Shown in pieces: positions 1 to 5,892 of a stretch of DNA of 8,566 nucleotides. Within the stretch, counting starts at the first letter, position 1; each line of letters opens with the position of its first letter. The notes under the pieces are model-generated. The model ran no database searches and was not told the origin of the DNA. It saw only the letters and a list, made by a program, of their open reading frames with translations. The translations under genes and the position numbers were made by a program. The stretch comes from Anaerolinea thermophila (GTDB lineage: Bacteria; Chloroflexota; Anaerolineae; Anaerolineales; DRKV01): NCBI GenBank assembly GCA_020722405.1, contig DYKW01000072.1, positions 1 to 8,566 on the forward strand, given 5' to 3'.

Positions 1-28
1 GGTCGATCCCCGCGTGCGCGGGGGAGAC
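1..28 (-). CRISPR. First (leader-proximal) type I-E CRISPR repeat; array continues beyond the window
   Basis: Read on the minus strand, the unit starts GTCT at 28 and ends ATCGACC at 1. Its core is an inverted repeat: CCCCGC (23-18), loop GCAC (17-14), GCGGGG (13-8). This matches the architecture of the 28-29 nt type I-E repeat (E. coli: stem CCCCGC/GCGGGG with a 4-nt loop), whose hairpin is the Cas6e substrate. It lies directly downstream of cas2 and a short leader, where the first repeat of an I-E array is expected. Only one copy is visible, so periodicity cannot be shown here; the call rests on hairpin, length and context. A 29th base may lie just outside the window. Cas6e would be expected to cut at the 3' base of the stem, near position 8, leaving the usual 5' handle from the repeat end. 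Confidence 0.9.
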
Positions 29-74
29 TCTTACCAATAACATACTGGATTATTTCTTGTTTTCAAGGAACGCA
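29..74 (-). promoter_or_regulatory. CRISPR leader (short, AT-rich)
   Basis: These 46 nt between the cas2 stop and the first repeat are about one third G+C, against G+C-rich flanks. Leaders of this kind carry the pre-crRNA promoter and the signals that direct Cas1-Cas2 to insert spacers at the first repeat. The leader ends ...GGTAAGA and the repeat begins GTCT, similar to my recollection of the E. coli leader end (TTTAGA before GTGTT). It is short for a leader, so part of the leader function may extend into the 3' end of cas2. I see no strong IHF consensus inside it. Confidence 0.75.
39..66 (-). promoter_or_regulatory. Candidate sigma70-type promoter for the pre-crRNA
   Basis: On the minus strand a -35-like TTGAAA (66-61, five of six to TTGACA) is followed by a 16-nt spacer and a -10-like TATGTT (44-39, four of six to TATAAT). 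Initiation 6-8 nt after the -10 would fall at about positions 31-33, only a few bases before the first repeat. A leader promoter is expected here, which supports the call. The -10 match is modest and no transcription start is known. Confidence 0.5.
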
Positions 75-368
75 TTATGATCTTACGCTCAAAATAAGCC
101 CATCAACTTCTTCTAGGCCTATTCGCGGAACTCCCAGGACTTCCAAAGACAGACCACCCGGCTTCTGTGAGTCCGCCCAAAGCATGACGATGGAGGCGCC
201 ATCCTCGTACGCAAACCACTCGGACAAAACGTTCCAGATGCGAAATCTGACAGCAGGTGAAATGCGGGGCGCACAATAAAGGCCTGGCGCCAGCTCCAGC
301 ATGGACGAGGCGAGGAAACCCCTGATTCTGTCAGAGACGTTTCGCGTCACCACTATTGTCGTCGACAC
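75..368 (-). CDS. cas2: Cas2 (type I-E), CRISPR adaptation protein
   Basis: This 97-residue protein matches the length and pattern of Cas2e (E. coli YgbF). Features are the N-terminal beta strand TTIVVT followed by RNVSDRIRGFL, the LELAPGLYCAP segment, RIWNVL, and the C-terminal VDGLILS (E. coli DLDGLRLVS). Cas2 is a small ferredoxin-fold protein whose dimer bridges two Cas1 dimers in the spacer-integration complex. The start is GTG at 368-366, preceded by AAGGAG at 381-376 with a 7-nt spacer; this start gives the conserved N-terminus. It overlaps the end of cas1 by 38 nt, so translation is probably coupled. In an ungapped comparison, residue 9 is Arg where E. coli Cas2 has Glu9; that residue is not needed for adaptation in E. 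coli. Confidence 0.95.
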   Translation of the reverse strand: MSTTIVVTRNVSDRIRGFLASSMLELAPGLYCAPRISPAVRFRIWNVLSEWFAYEDGASIVMLWADSQKPGGLSLEVLGVPRIGLEEVDGLILSVRS

Positions 369-1230
369 CGAGGAGCTCCTTGATCCTGTCGATCATCTTG
401 GGGATGAGCTTCATTTGCCTGAATCGGCGTGCCGCTTTCTTCCGAATCTCCCGTTCCAGTTGCAATGACGGGTCGCCGAGGACTTTCTTTGCCACGGAAA
501 ACGCAAGAGGTATGGTGAGTTCGGTACGATAGAGGTCCGCAATATCGAGGGTGAAGGCATTGCTAGAGTCTTCGTGGATAAATCCAAGCGGAGGTAGTGC
601 ACCAACAGAGGCGACCGCCACATCCGCAGCAGCTTCGACGAACGTGACTGCATGGTTGATTGCCTGATTGGGAGCATCCGCCCCCTCTGGGTCTTGGCGG
701 TCATAACGCCGTCCATGCCAAGGGATACCGAACTGCTTGGATAGGATTCGGTACGTTTCCTTTGCCCGCGCCCCTTCGATACCTCGAAGCATAGTAATGT
801 CGCGATGGGGCAATATCCTGCCGAAACGCAATGCGTACATGCGGCGGGCGACGTCGAGGCGGGCTTTTTCATTTACCCAGAGTCTGGCGTGAGCGCGGGC
901 CACCTCGGATCGGCCCTGTCCCATGGGCGGAGCGGTATAAAATTTGACCCCTCCCTCACCTACTGCGGCGAGAAGCGTTCCATGCCTTGCGAGGATTCGC
1001 AAAGCGTCATGGCTGACCGTTGAACCGGGGCCGAGGAGAATCATGGACACTCCCTGGTAGGGGATGGCATAGTTGCCTGCCTTCAATTCATCGGACTCGG
1101 CCGCAATGAATCGCAGCGTGCCGTCCTCAACATAGAGGTTTCCTCGGGAGAGCCAAAGAAGTCCATGGCGATCCGCATGAGGAATGCGTGCTTCCGCAAG
1201 TCCCAAACGACCAGGCAGCAGGCTATTCAT
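331..1230 (-). CDS. cas1: Cas1 (type I-E), CRISPR integrase
   Basis: This 299-residue protein is Cas1e, the metal-dependent integrase that joins prespacers to the leader-repeat boundary together with Cas2. The N-terminal beta domain includes GPGSTVSHDALRILARHGTLLAAVGEGG (about 67-94), matching the E. coli segment GTRVSHAAVRLAAQVGTLL. The helical catalytic domain has LRGIEGARAKETY (148-160), GIPWHGRRYDRQD (168-180) and GFIHEDSSNAFTLDIADLYR (216-235). Predicted metal ligands are Glu152, His219 and Asp229, with Asp232 nearby. Their spacing (67, 10, 3) is identical to E. coli Glu141, His208, Asp218, Asp221, so the site looks intact. The ATG at 1230 overlaps the cas6e stop (ATGA); the Shine-Dalgarno is weak, suggesting re-initiation. 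The C-terminus is basic. Confidence 0.97.
   Translation of the reverse strand: MNSLLPGRLGLAEARIPHADRHGLLWLSRGNLYVEDGTLRFIAAESDELKAGNYAIPYQGVSMILLGPGSTVSHDALRILARHGTLLAAVGEGGVKFYTAPPMGQGRSEVARAHARLWVNEKARLDVARRMYALRFGRILPHRDITMLRGIEGARAKETYRILSKQFGIPWHGRRYDRQDPEGADAPNQAINHAVTFVEAAADVAVASVGALPPLGFIHEDSSNAFTLDIADLYRTELTIPLAFSVAKKVLGDPSLQLEREIRKKAARRFRQMKLIPKMIDRIKELLGVDDNSGDAKRL
376..381 (-). promoter_or_regulatory. Ribosome-binding site for cas2, inside cas1
   Basis: AAGGAG lies 7 nt upstream of the GTG start of cas2, inside the last codons of cas1. It supports GTG 368 as the true start despite the long overlap. Confidence 0.7.
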
Positions 1231-1931
1231 GTGGCTGGTCTCAGAAGCAGCATGCCAAAACCGAAGGCACGGTGACGGCCAATTCCTCGCACCAGCATCC
1301 TGGTAAAGGCATCAGAATCCTTGATGGTCAGCGATCCTGAGAAAAGGGCATCCGGCCGTTCGATGCCCTTTTTTCTTTGTGCGCTCCGCTGGACGCGGAC
1401 ACGGCGGAAACCGATCATGCGCACGTCGTCTTTTTCGCAAATAGTCGAGCCGTCGGCGGTGAGTTGTCGCATAAGCCATTCCACATACACTTGGGGGCGA
1501 GAGGGTGGTTCTTCACCTGCGGTCTCAGCCCGGCTCACCGCGACCAGAAAGACATCGCGCTCCCTTTCGGCCCGGCTGACCGGGCAGACTCGCACCTCGA
1601 ATCCAAGTCGGCGGCCCGTGCTCCAATCCGAGGGCATGGCCTTTCCGGCGGCGGATGACCAATCGCAGACGGCCATGGCGCTCGGTTCTGCAAAGGTGCT
1701 GGCATGTTCAAGCAGATCTTCAAGTGGAGAAGATGTGTAACCGAGTATGCGTAAACCCTGCCGGTTCTCGAGCAACCGGAAAGGCTTAGGGGCGATTCCG
1801 CCAAAGGTAGCGGCAAGCCAGGCATGAGCGGCATAACCGAAGTCCTCATCCATTGTTCGTCCATGCCCTTGGCTCCAGGCAAATCGCATCAGTTTTGCGG
1901 CATCGAGGGGCAGGTCAATCATGTAGATCAT
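1227..1931 (-). CDS. cas6e: Cas6e (Cse3/CasE), crRNA-processing endoribonuclease
   Basis: At 234 residues this is close to the usual Cas6e length (E. coli 199, often 210-240). Cas6e cuts pre-crRNA at the base of the repeat hairpin and stays bound to the crRNA 3' end as the head of Cascade. The best family signature is the C-terminal block: FSGSLTIKDSDAFTRMLV (about 197-214), then the glycine-rich loop GIGRHRAFGFGM (216-227), parallel to E. coli GVLTINDAPALIDLVQQGIGPAKSMGCGLL. The catalytic histidine is less obvious: His36 in FGYAAHAWL fits the position of E. coli His20 best, and His23 is the alternative. The ATG at 1931 overlaps the cas5 stop (ATGA) with GAGG seven bases upstream; ATG 1922 (residue 4) is a possible alternative. 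The rest of the protein is diverged from E. coli CasE. Confidence 0.93.
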   Translation of the reverse strand: MIYMIDLPLDAAKLMRFAWSQGHGRTMDEDFGYAAHAWLAATFGGIAPKPFRLLENRQGLRILGYTSSPLEDLLEHASTFAEPSAMAVCDWSSAAGKAMPSDWSTGRRLGFEVRVCPVSRAERERDVFLVAVSRAETAGEEPPSRPQVYVEWLMRQLTADGSTICEKDDVRMIGFRRVRVQRSAQRKKGIERPDALFSGSLTIKDSDAFTRMLVRGIGRHRAFGFGMLLLRPAT

Positions 1932-2656
1932 GGCGTTGCCTCATTCAAAAGGCCCTCCGCGACCATGCGTCTTCCGGCATGCCACTGATTTTTCCAGTCA
2001 CGCTGGTCGTAGATAGGCTTGATCTGGTCCTCTCGGGGATTGCCCGTATCGGACGGCCAGCGGGCAGGCATGTGCTCCCTCTGTGGGCGAACTGGGCACC
2101 GGTAGCGGGATATGCCCTTGAGGATGCTCAATATATCTTCCCCGCTCATGCGGTCGATCAGGATGGGCGAGCTGGGCAGGCAGGTCTTGCGGCCAAAAAA
2201 TAGCGGGCGAGCGGGCTGGCGCAGTGCCGCCGCAAGGTGCTCAAGGGTAGGCCCTTCGTCTTCCTCGGCCAAGGCGAGCACAGCGGTCAAGACTCCGTTG
2301 ACCCAGTAATGGCGGTACCGCTGGTGCGTACCAAACCTGGCATCTGAACCGCCATCCCGATGTTCCGGAGTGCCGCGTGTTGTCCAGCCTGGTTCACGCA
2401 TCTTCGGCTGACCGAGATCCACGGTATGGTAATCAATGACGGCCTCCGGCAAAATATCCCAGCGAGATGCAACGATGAGCCTTTCCTGCAATCGGCCTAT
2501 TCGATCACCTTCCGCATGGGTCCAGCCCAAGGCATTGGCGATCAATCCGGCGAACATCGAAAGCCCTGGAAACCGATCCGTGACATTGTGATGGTCAACC
2601 ATGACCCCGCCGAAACTCATCATGGGTGCATCCAGGCGGAGAACGAGCGCATCCAT
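1928..2656 (-). CDS. cas5e: Cas5e (CasD), Cascade subunit binding the crRNA 5' handle
   Basis: This 242-residue protein is Cas5e, which caps the crRNA 5' handle and contacts Cse1 at the foot of Cascade. The N-terminus LVLRLDAPMMSFGG parallels E. coli LILRLAGPMQAWGQ, and DRFPGLSMFAGLIANALGW parallels GRFPTRSGLLGLLGACLG. Other conserved parts are VIDYHTV (about 73-79), RHYWVNGVLTAVLAL (about 114-128) and the PLFFGRKTCLPSSPI segment (about 150-164), equivalent to E. coli PYLGRRSCPLTHPL. The ATG at 2656-2654 shares one base with the cas7 stop (TGATG) and has GGAG at 2667-2664 seven bases upstream. Length and motifs indicate an intact gene. Confidence 0.95.
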   Translation of the reverse strand: MDALVLRLDAPMMSFGGVMVDHHNVTDRFPGLSMFAGLIANALGWTHAEGDRIGRLQERLIVASRWDILPEAVIDYHTVDLGQPKMREPGWTTRGTPEHRDGGSDARFGTHQRYRHYWVNGVLTAVLALAEEDEGPTLEHLAAALRQPARPLFFGRKTCLPSSPILIDRMSGEDILSILKGISRYRCPVRPQREHMPARWPSDTGNPREDQIKPIYDQRDWKNQWHAGRRMVAEGLLNEATP

Positions 2657-3819
2657 CAGTTGGCTCCAAACAGGCTGTCCATTGCCTTGGCGACCATGTC
2701 TTTCAGAGGACCGGACTCGACATCCTTGAACGTCGTGATATCCAAAGAACTTATGGCGGATAAAAAGCGCTGTTCTTCCTTCCCATACATGGCATCAATG
2801 GCGTTCAGGTGTTGAGAGAGCACATCCACGGACTGTTGCATGGGATCGCCGGTGGGCCTGATGGCCTTTAGATAGGCATTGGCCAGCGTGCGGGGCTGGG
2901 CGCTGCCGGTTTCCAGTAGCACGCAGGCAGCGCGGGCATAGGGCGCGGTGGAACCCAGCTTGGCACCTGGACTGACGGTGGCAATGGCGTCGATCAAGCG
3001 GGCGAGGACGTTACGGGCGTCCTCTAACGTTTCTTGGGGCTGGGCCTTCCACTCCTTGCGATCGCAACCGGAGAGGTTCGAGACCAGAAGCGGCACATCG
3101 ACCACAACATAGCCGTAGAAAAGCCCGGCTCCCAGTTCCATGTCACCTGCGTGGGCAGCGCCTGCATCCTCAAGTTCCTCCTTGAGGTCGTCCACAACAG
3201 TGAAGTAGTCCACCTCGGTGGTGAGGGGATGCACGGTGAAGGCGTGCGCCACATGCACTGCTGCGTCGGAACGGGCGAGGATGTCGGATGTGACAAATCG
3301 GCCGAACAGGGCGCCTTCTATGCCGGCGTACAGATCGTTTTGGCCTGCGGACTGCATAAGGGCACGGAGGTTGCCTTTCTCGCTTTTCAGCTGTTCCTCA
3401 AGGATCTTGACCGGATCTTCGCCTTCTTTCGCGCTTTCCAAGATCAGTCGGACGAAATAATCCGCCTCCGGCTTGCCGAAGAGTACAGGCTGGTTGAGCC
3501 GCAAGGGGTTCTTCTTGTCCTGGCCGCCCTGCACAAGGCGTTTCAGTAAGGTACCCACCAGCTTGCGTGCTGTCCCTTCGTCGAGGCCGGATTCAACTAC
3601 ACGCCGCAGCACTTCGCGCTCGAAAAACATCCTGGATCGAATACCGCCAGGAAGGTCGAGGGAGCGGTGCAGGTCGTCCCGCCAGTGTTTTTTCAAACAC
3701 TGGGAGGAAACCCGCATACGCTCGGCATTGCCGAAGGGTATGCGTTTGGCAAGTCCGGCGTCGTCCCGGTTGAGCAGGGCGGCATGATAGGACGTCAATG
3801 TATGGATTTGAAGAAACAT
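2656..3819 (-). CDS. cas7e: Cas7e (CasC), Cascade backbone subunit
   Basis: Cas7e polymerises along the crRNA spacer (six copies in E. coli) and forms the Cascade backbone. Matches to E. coli CasC run the whole length: FLQIHTLTSYHAALLNRDD at the N-terminus (E. coli FINIHVLISHSPSCLNRDD), RMRVSSQCLKKHWR (RRVRISSQSLKRAMR, the crRNA-binding region), GRFVTSD, VAHAFTVHPL, DYFTVVDDL, GLFYGY and SPGAK. I prefer ATG 3819, giving 387 residues: AAGGAGG at 3836-3830 is 10 nt from it but only 1 nt from ATG 3828, and FLQIHTL then starts like CasC. ATG 3828 would add MTI and overlap the cse2 stop by 4 nt. With the preferred start the cse2-cas7 gap is 5 nt. The protein is slightly longer than E. coli CasC (363). 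Confidence 0.96.
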   Translation of the reverse strand: MFLQIHTLTSYHAALLNRDDAGLAKRIPFGNAERMRVSSQCLKKHWRDDLHRSLDLPGGIRSRMFFEREVLRRVVESGLDEGTARKLVGTLLKRLVQGGQDKKNPLRLNQPVLFGKPEADYFVRLILESAKEGEDPVKILEEQLKSEKGNLRALMQSAGQNDLYAGIEGALFGRFVTSDILARSDAAVHVAHAFTVHPLTTEVDYFTVVDDLKEELEDAGAAHAGDMELGAGLFYGYVVVDVPLLVSNLSGCDRKEWKAQPQETLEDARNVLARLIDAIATVSPGAKLGSTAPYARAACVLLETGSAQPRTLANAYLKAIRPTGDPMQQSVDVLSQHLNAIDAMYGKEEQRFLSAISSLDITTFKDVESGPLKDMVAKAMDSLFGAN

Positions 3820-3824
3820 GATAG

Positions 3825-4334
3825 TCATTCCTCCTTCTTGGTTTTCAGATTGCGATAGAAATCTCGGGCTATGCGGATGCTGATCCGCTCCCTCGCCTCG
3901 GCGTTTCGGGAAAAGAGCAGCTCTGCAAACTGACGCCAGTCGCAGGCGATGCCCTTGGCGGACAGTTGCCGGGCGGCGCGAAGGGCAAGGGCACGCAGGG
4001 TGTCACCGTGAACGGCGAGAAGCCGCTCCAGCCGGCTTTCAGCAAAACGTGCCTCTGCCAGTGCCTGCCCGAGGGGTCGTTCAGTGTTGAATCCGCCCTC
4101 GCGTTGCAAGGCCAACGCACAGATCAGGGCGCGCCAGTCGGAAAGCCAAACATCTCCCTGCCAGGGTTCATCGATGTAGCGCAAAAGGAATCGATGCAGG
4201 GCAAGGGGTGCGGGGCCGTCCAGGGCCATGCGTTTGAGTGCTGCCCGTTCTCCGTTTGGAAAGCTGTCGTCGGCCAGTATCCTCGCCAAAGCAGGTACAT
4301 GGGCCGCCGGGGCGCGTGCATTAGGGTTGGTCAT
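3825..4334 (-). CDS. casB: Cse2 (CasB), Cascade small subunit
   Basis: This 169-residue, largely helical protein has the Cse2 pattern. WLSDWRALICALAL lies near 63-76, followed by RPLGQALAEARFAESRLERLLAVHGDTLRALALRAARQLSAKG, then CDWRQFAELL, and a C-terminal RIARDFYRNLK typical of the family. Two copies form the belly of Cascade and stabilise the crRNA-target duplex and displaced strand; basic residues are plentiful. ATG 4334 overlaps the end of cse1 by 14 nt and has GGAGG at 4345-4341 with a 6-nt spacer, so the start is well supported. The size is normal (E. coli 160). Cse2 is the least conserved Cascade subunit, but its position between cse1 and cas7 settles the identity. Confidence 0.94.
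   Translation of the reverse strand: MTNPNARAPAAHVPALARILADDSFPNGERAALKRMALDGPAPLALHRFLLRYIDEPWQGDVWLSDWRALICALALQREGGFNTERPLGQALAEARFAESRLERLLAVHGDTLRALALRAARQLSAKGIACDWRQFAELLFSRNAEARERISIRIARDFYRNLKTKKEE
3830..3836 (-). promoter_or_regulatory. Strong ribosome-binding site for cas7, inside the last codons of cse2
   Basis: AAGGAGG is formed by the last Lys-Lys-Glu-Glu codons of cse2. One base separates it from ATG 3828 and ten from ATG 3819. The near-zero spacing to the first ATG makes that start unlikely and decides the preferred start of cas7. As the strongest ribosome-binding site in the operon, it fits the high copy number of Cas7 in Cascade (inference). Confidence 0.75.
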
Positions 4335-5892
4335 GGGTCACCTCCATGTATTGAGGGAAATTCTTGTACAGACTACCGATGAACAGGCCTTGGGCCTTGG
4401 TCTTTGCGCGATAAGAACGGCCGCTGCGCATTGGCACACGTTCCATCGCTCGGTTGAGGGTGTCATGGGCGAACTTGCGTAGCCGTTCAAACCAGGGGCG
4501 CAGGGCATCGTCATCGTCGGGGATCTCCATCGTGGACCAGAGCCAATCGAAGTAATGTGGTTTCCAATTCAGACCGAAGGGTTTGGTGGCATTGTCCACC
4601 CATTTCGCCACTTCGGTCTTGTCGAGGATTATAGATTCCGGCCCCCCCTCCATAAGCGAAAAGAGGGCAGGACGAAGGGCCTTGTAGTTGATGGTCGAAG
4701 CCACATCGAGACCAAGCTTGGAGAGCTTTGAAAGCCTGTCTCGATGGACTCCGCAGCCGAAGAGAACTGAGCGGGCACGCTCTGGGATGCGAATGGCGAC
4801 TTCATGAAAACCATCCGTGGTGCCTTGCCCACGAACAAGCACCGACGCAGAAATCCATCCACTTCCAGCTATATGTGGCGGTTCCTGCATCGCAGCCGGT
4901 GCAAAATCACCGTCACCGAAGATCAAATCCCTGAGCAGTTGCGGGGTCAGTCCGGTCGCGGGAACGGTCAATGCCCCATTGGTTTTTTGGTTGATCGGTA
5001 TCCAGGGATCACCGAGATTGCCTTTCAGTTCCTCGGCAGCAATACGTGTAACAGCCGAACCTGAAGTGAACATCTCCAGGCGATCTTGGCCTTGTCGTAA
5101 ACGGACACGGCGTGCGACCTCTATGAAAAACGGGTCAAGTGTCGGGAGAGATAGGCTGGTACCGCCATCCCAGGGGGCGATCCATACCAAGACAGTTCCT
5201 TCAGTCGAATACTGATACGGCGGTGACAATAATTGTTCTCGTATTCGAAGAAGATGCCTAACATCACGCCGCCATCGCTCGTTACTGCTTCGATGAGATG
5301 GAAGCCACGACACGCAAGGGCGACTTCCGTATCCGCTATTCATGCGTACTATCCCGCGATTCATGCCGCCGCCATTCCCTTTGCCAAGCAAACCGGTCAT
5401 GGTCTGTTTGGAGACGATTGTGAATAGCCACGCCTCCAAATCCGAGCCGACAGATCGGGACTTCTTGATGTCATGATTTTTCGCCGTCTGCAACACATCG
5501 AAACTGTCAGGTGAAGTTGAGTCAACCTTGTAATCGCGTTGGAAAATCTCCCTCGACGGCGCCGGCGGCTGCATGAAGGCAGGCTTTGTGGGATCATCCA
5601 CCACCAAGGTCCAGGCGCTGTCGTCCGCGCAACCTTCCTGTCGGGTGAGTTGGCGGATGCCATCACGCCAAAAGTCGGAGTCCTGCTTGGGGTCGGCGAC
5701 ACCGATACGGCTGAGTACCGCGCCTGCAAGGTAGCACAGAAAGATATGGAAGGCGTCTTCCTGATGCCGTTGCAGACCGGGCAGACTCTCGACTCGATCC
5801 TCGCCCAAGAGGGCCATCAATTCGGGCAGGCTGTAGCGGCCTCGTCCTGTGGAAGTATGGATGTGAAAGACGGGATCAACGAGCAGGTTCAT
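4321..5892 (-). CDS. casA: Cse1 (CasA/Cas8e), Cascade large subunit and PAM sensor
   Basis: This 523-residue protein is the I-E large subunit, which reads the PAM, starts target unwinding and recruits Cas3. It opens with MNLLVDPVF, the typical Cse1 start (E. coli MNLLIDNWIP). Then come LQRHQEDAFHIFLCYLAGAVL (40-60), DDPTKPAFMQPPAP (99-112) and a glycine-rich stretch GNGGGMNRGIVRMNSGYGSRP (172-192) in the region of family loops that contact PAM and crRNA handle. A helical C-terminal part follows (about 370-523). Similarity to E. coli CasA is clear only in places, so it seems to belong to a divergent Cse1 group. The start overlaps the cas3 end by 17 nt and is preceded by GGAG (5903-5900) with a 7-nt spacer. 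Its C-terminus overlaps cse2. Confidence 0.94.
   Translation of the reverse strand: MNLLVDPVFHIHTSTGRGRYSLPELMALLGEDRVESLPGLQRHQEDAFHIFLCYLAGAVLSRIGVADPKQDSDFWRDGIRQLTRQEGCADDSAWTLVVDDPTKPAFMQPPAPSREIFQRDYKVDSTSPDSFDVLQTAKNHDIKKSRSVGSDLEAWLFTIVSKQTMTGLLGKGNGGGMNRGIVRMNSGYGSRPCVSWLPSHRSSNERWRRDVRHLLRIREQLLSPPYQYSTEGTVLVWIAPWDGGTSLSLPTLDPFFIEVARRVRLRQGQDRLEMFTSGSAVTRIAAEELKGNLGDPWIPINQKTNGALTVPATGLTPQLLRDLIFGDGDFAPAAMQEPPHIAGSGWISASVLVRGQGTTDGFHEVAIRIPERARSVLFGCGVHRDRLSKLSKLGLDVASTINYKALRPALFSLMEGGPESIILDKTEVAKWVDNATKPFGLNWKPHYFDWLWSTMEIPDDDDALRPWFERLRKFAHDTLNRAMERVPMRSGRSYRAKTKAQGLFIGSLYKNFPQYMEVTHDQP

Noticed and set aside
90..113. Possible IHF site in the cas2 3' end (CATCAACTTCTTC after an A-rich tract)
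   Set aside because: Seven of nine defined consensus positions match, but the core lies about 75-85 nt from the repeat, farther than the E. coli leader site, and it encodes conserved Cas2 residues (EEVDGL). Too weak to list.
3034..3549. 171-codon open frame on the plus strand, antisense to cas7
   Set aside because: Lies wholly within the strongly recognised cas7e on the other strand; its product has no recognisable motif and such frames are common opposite GC-rich genes.
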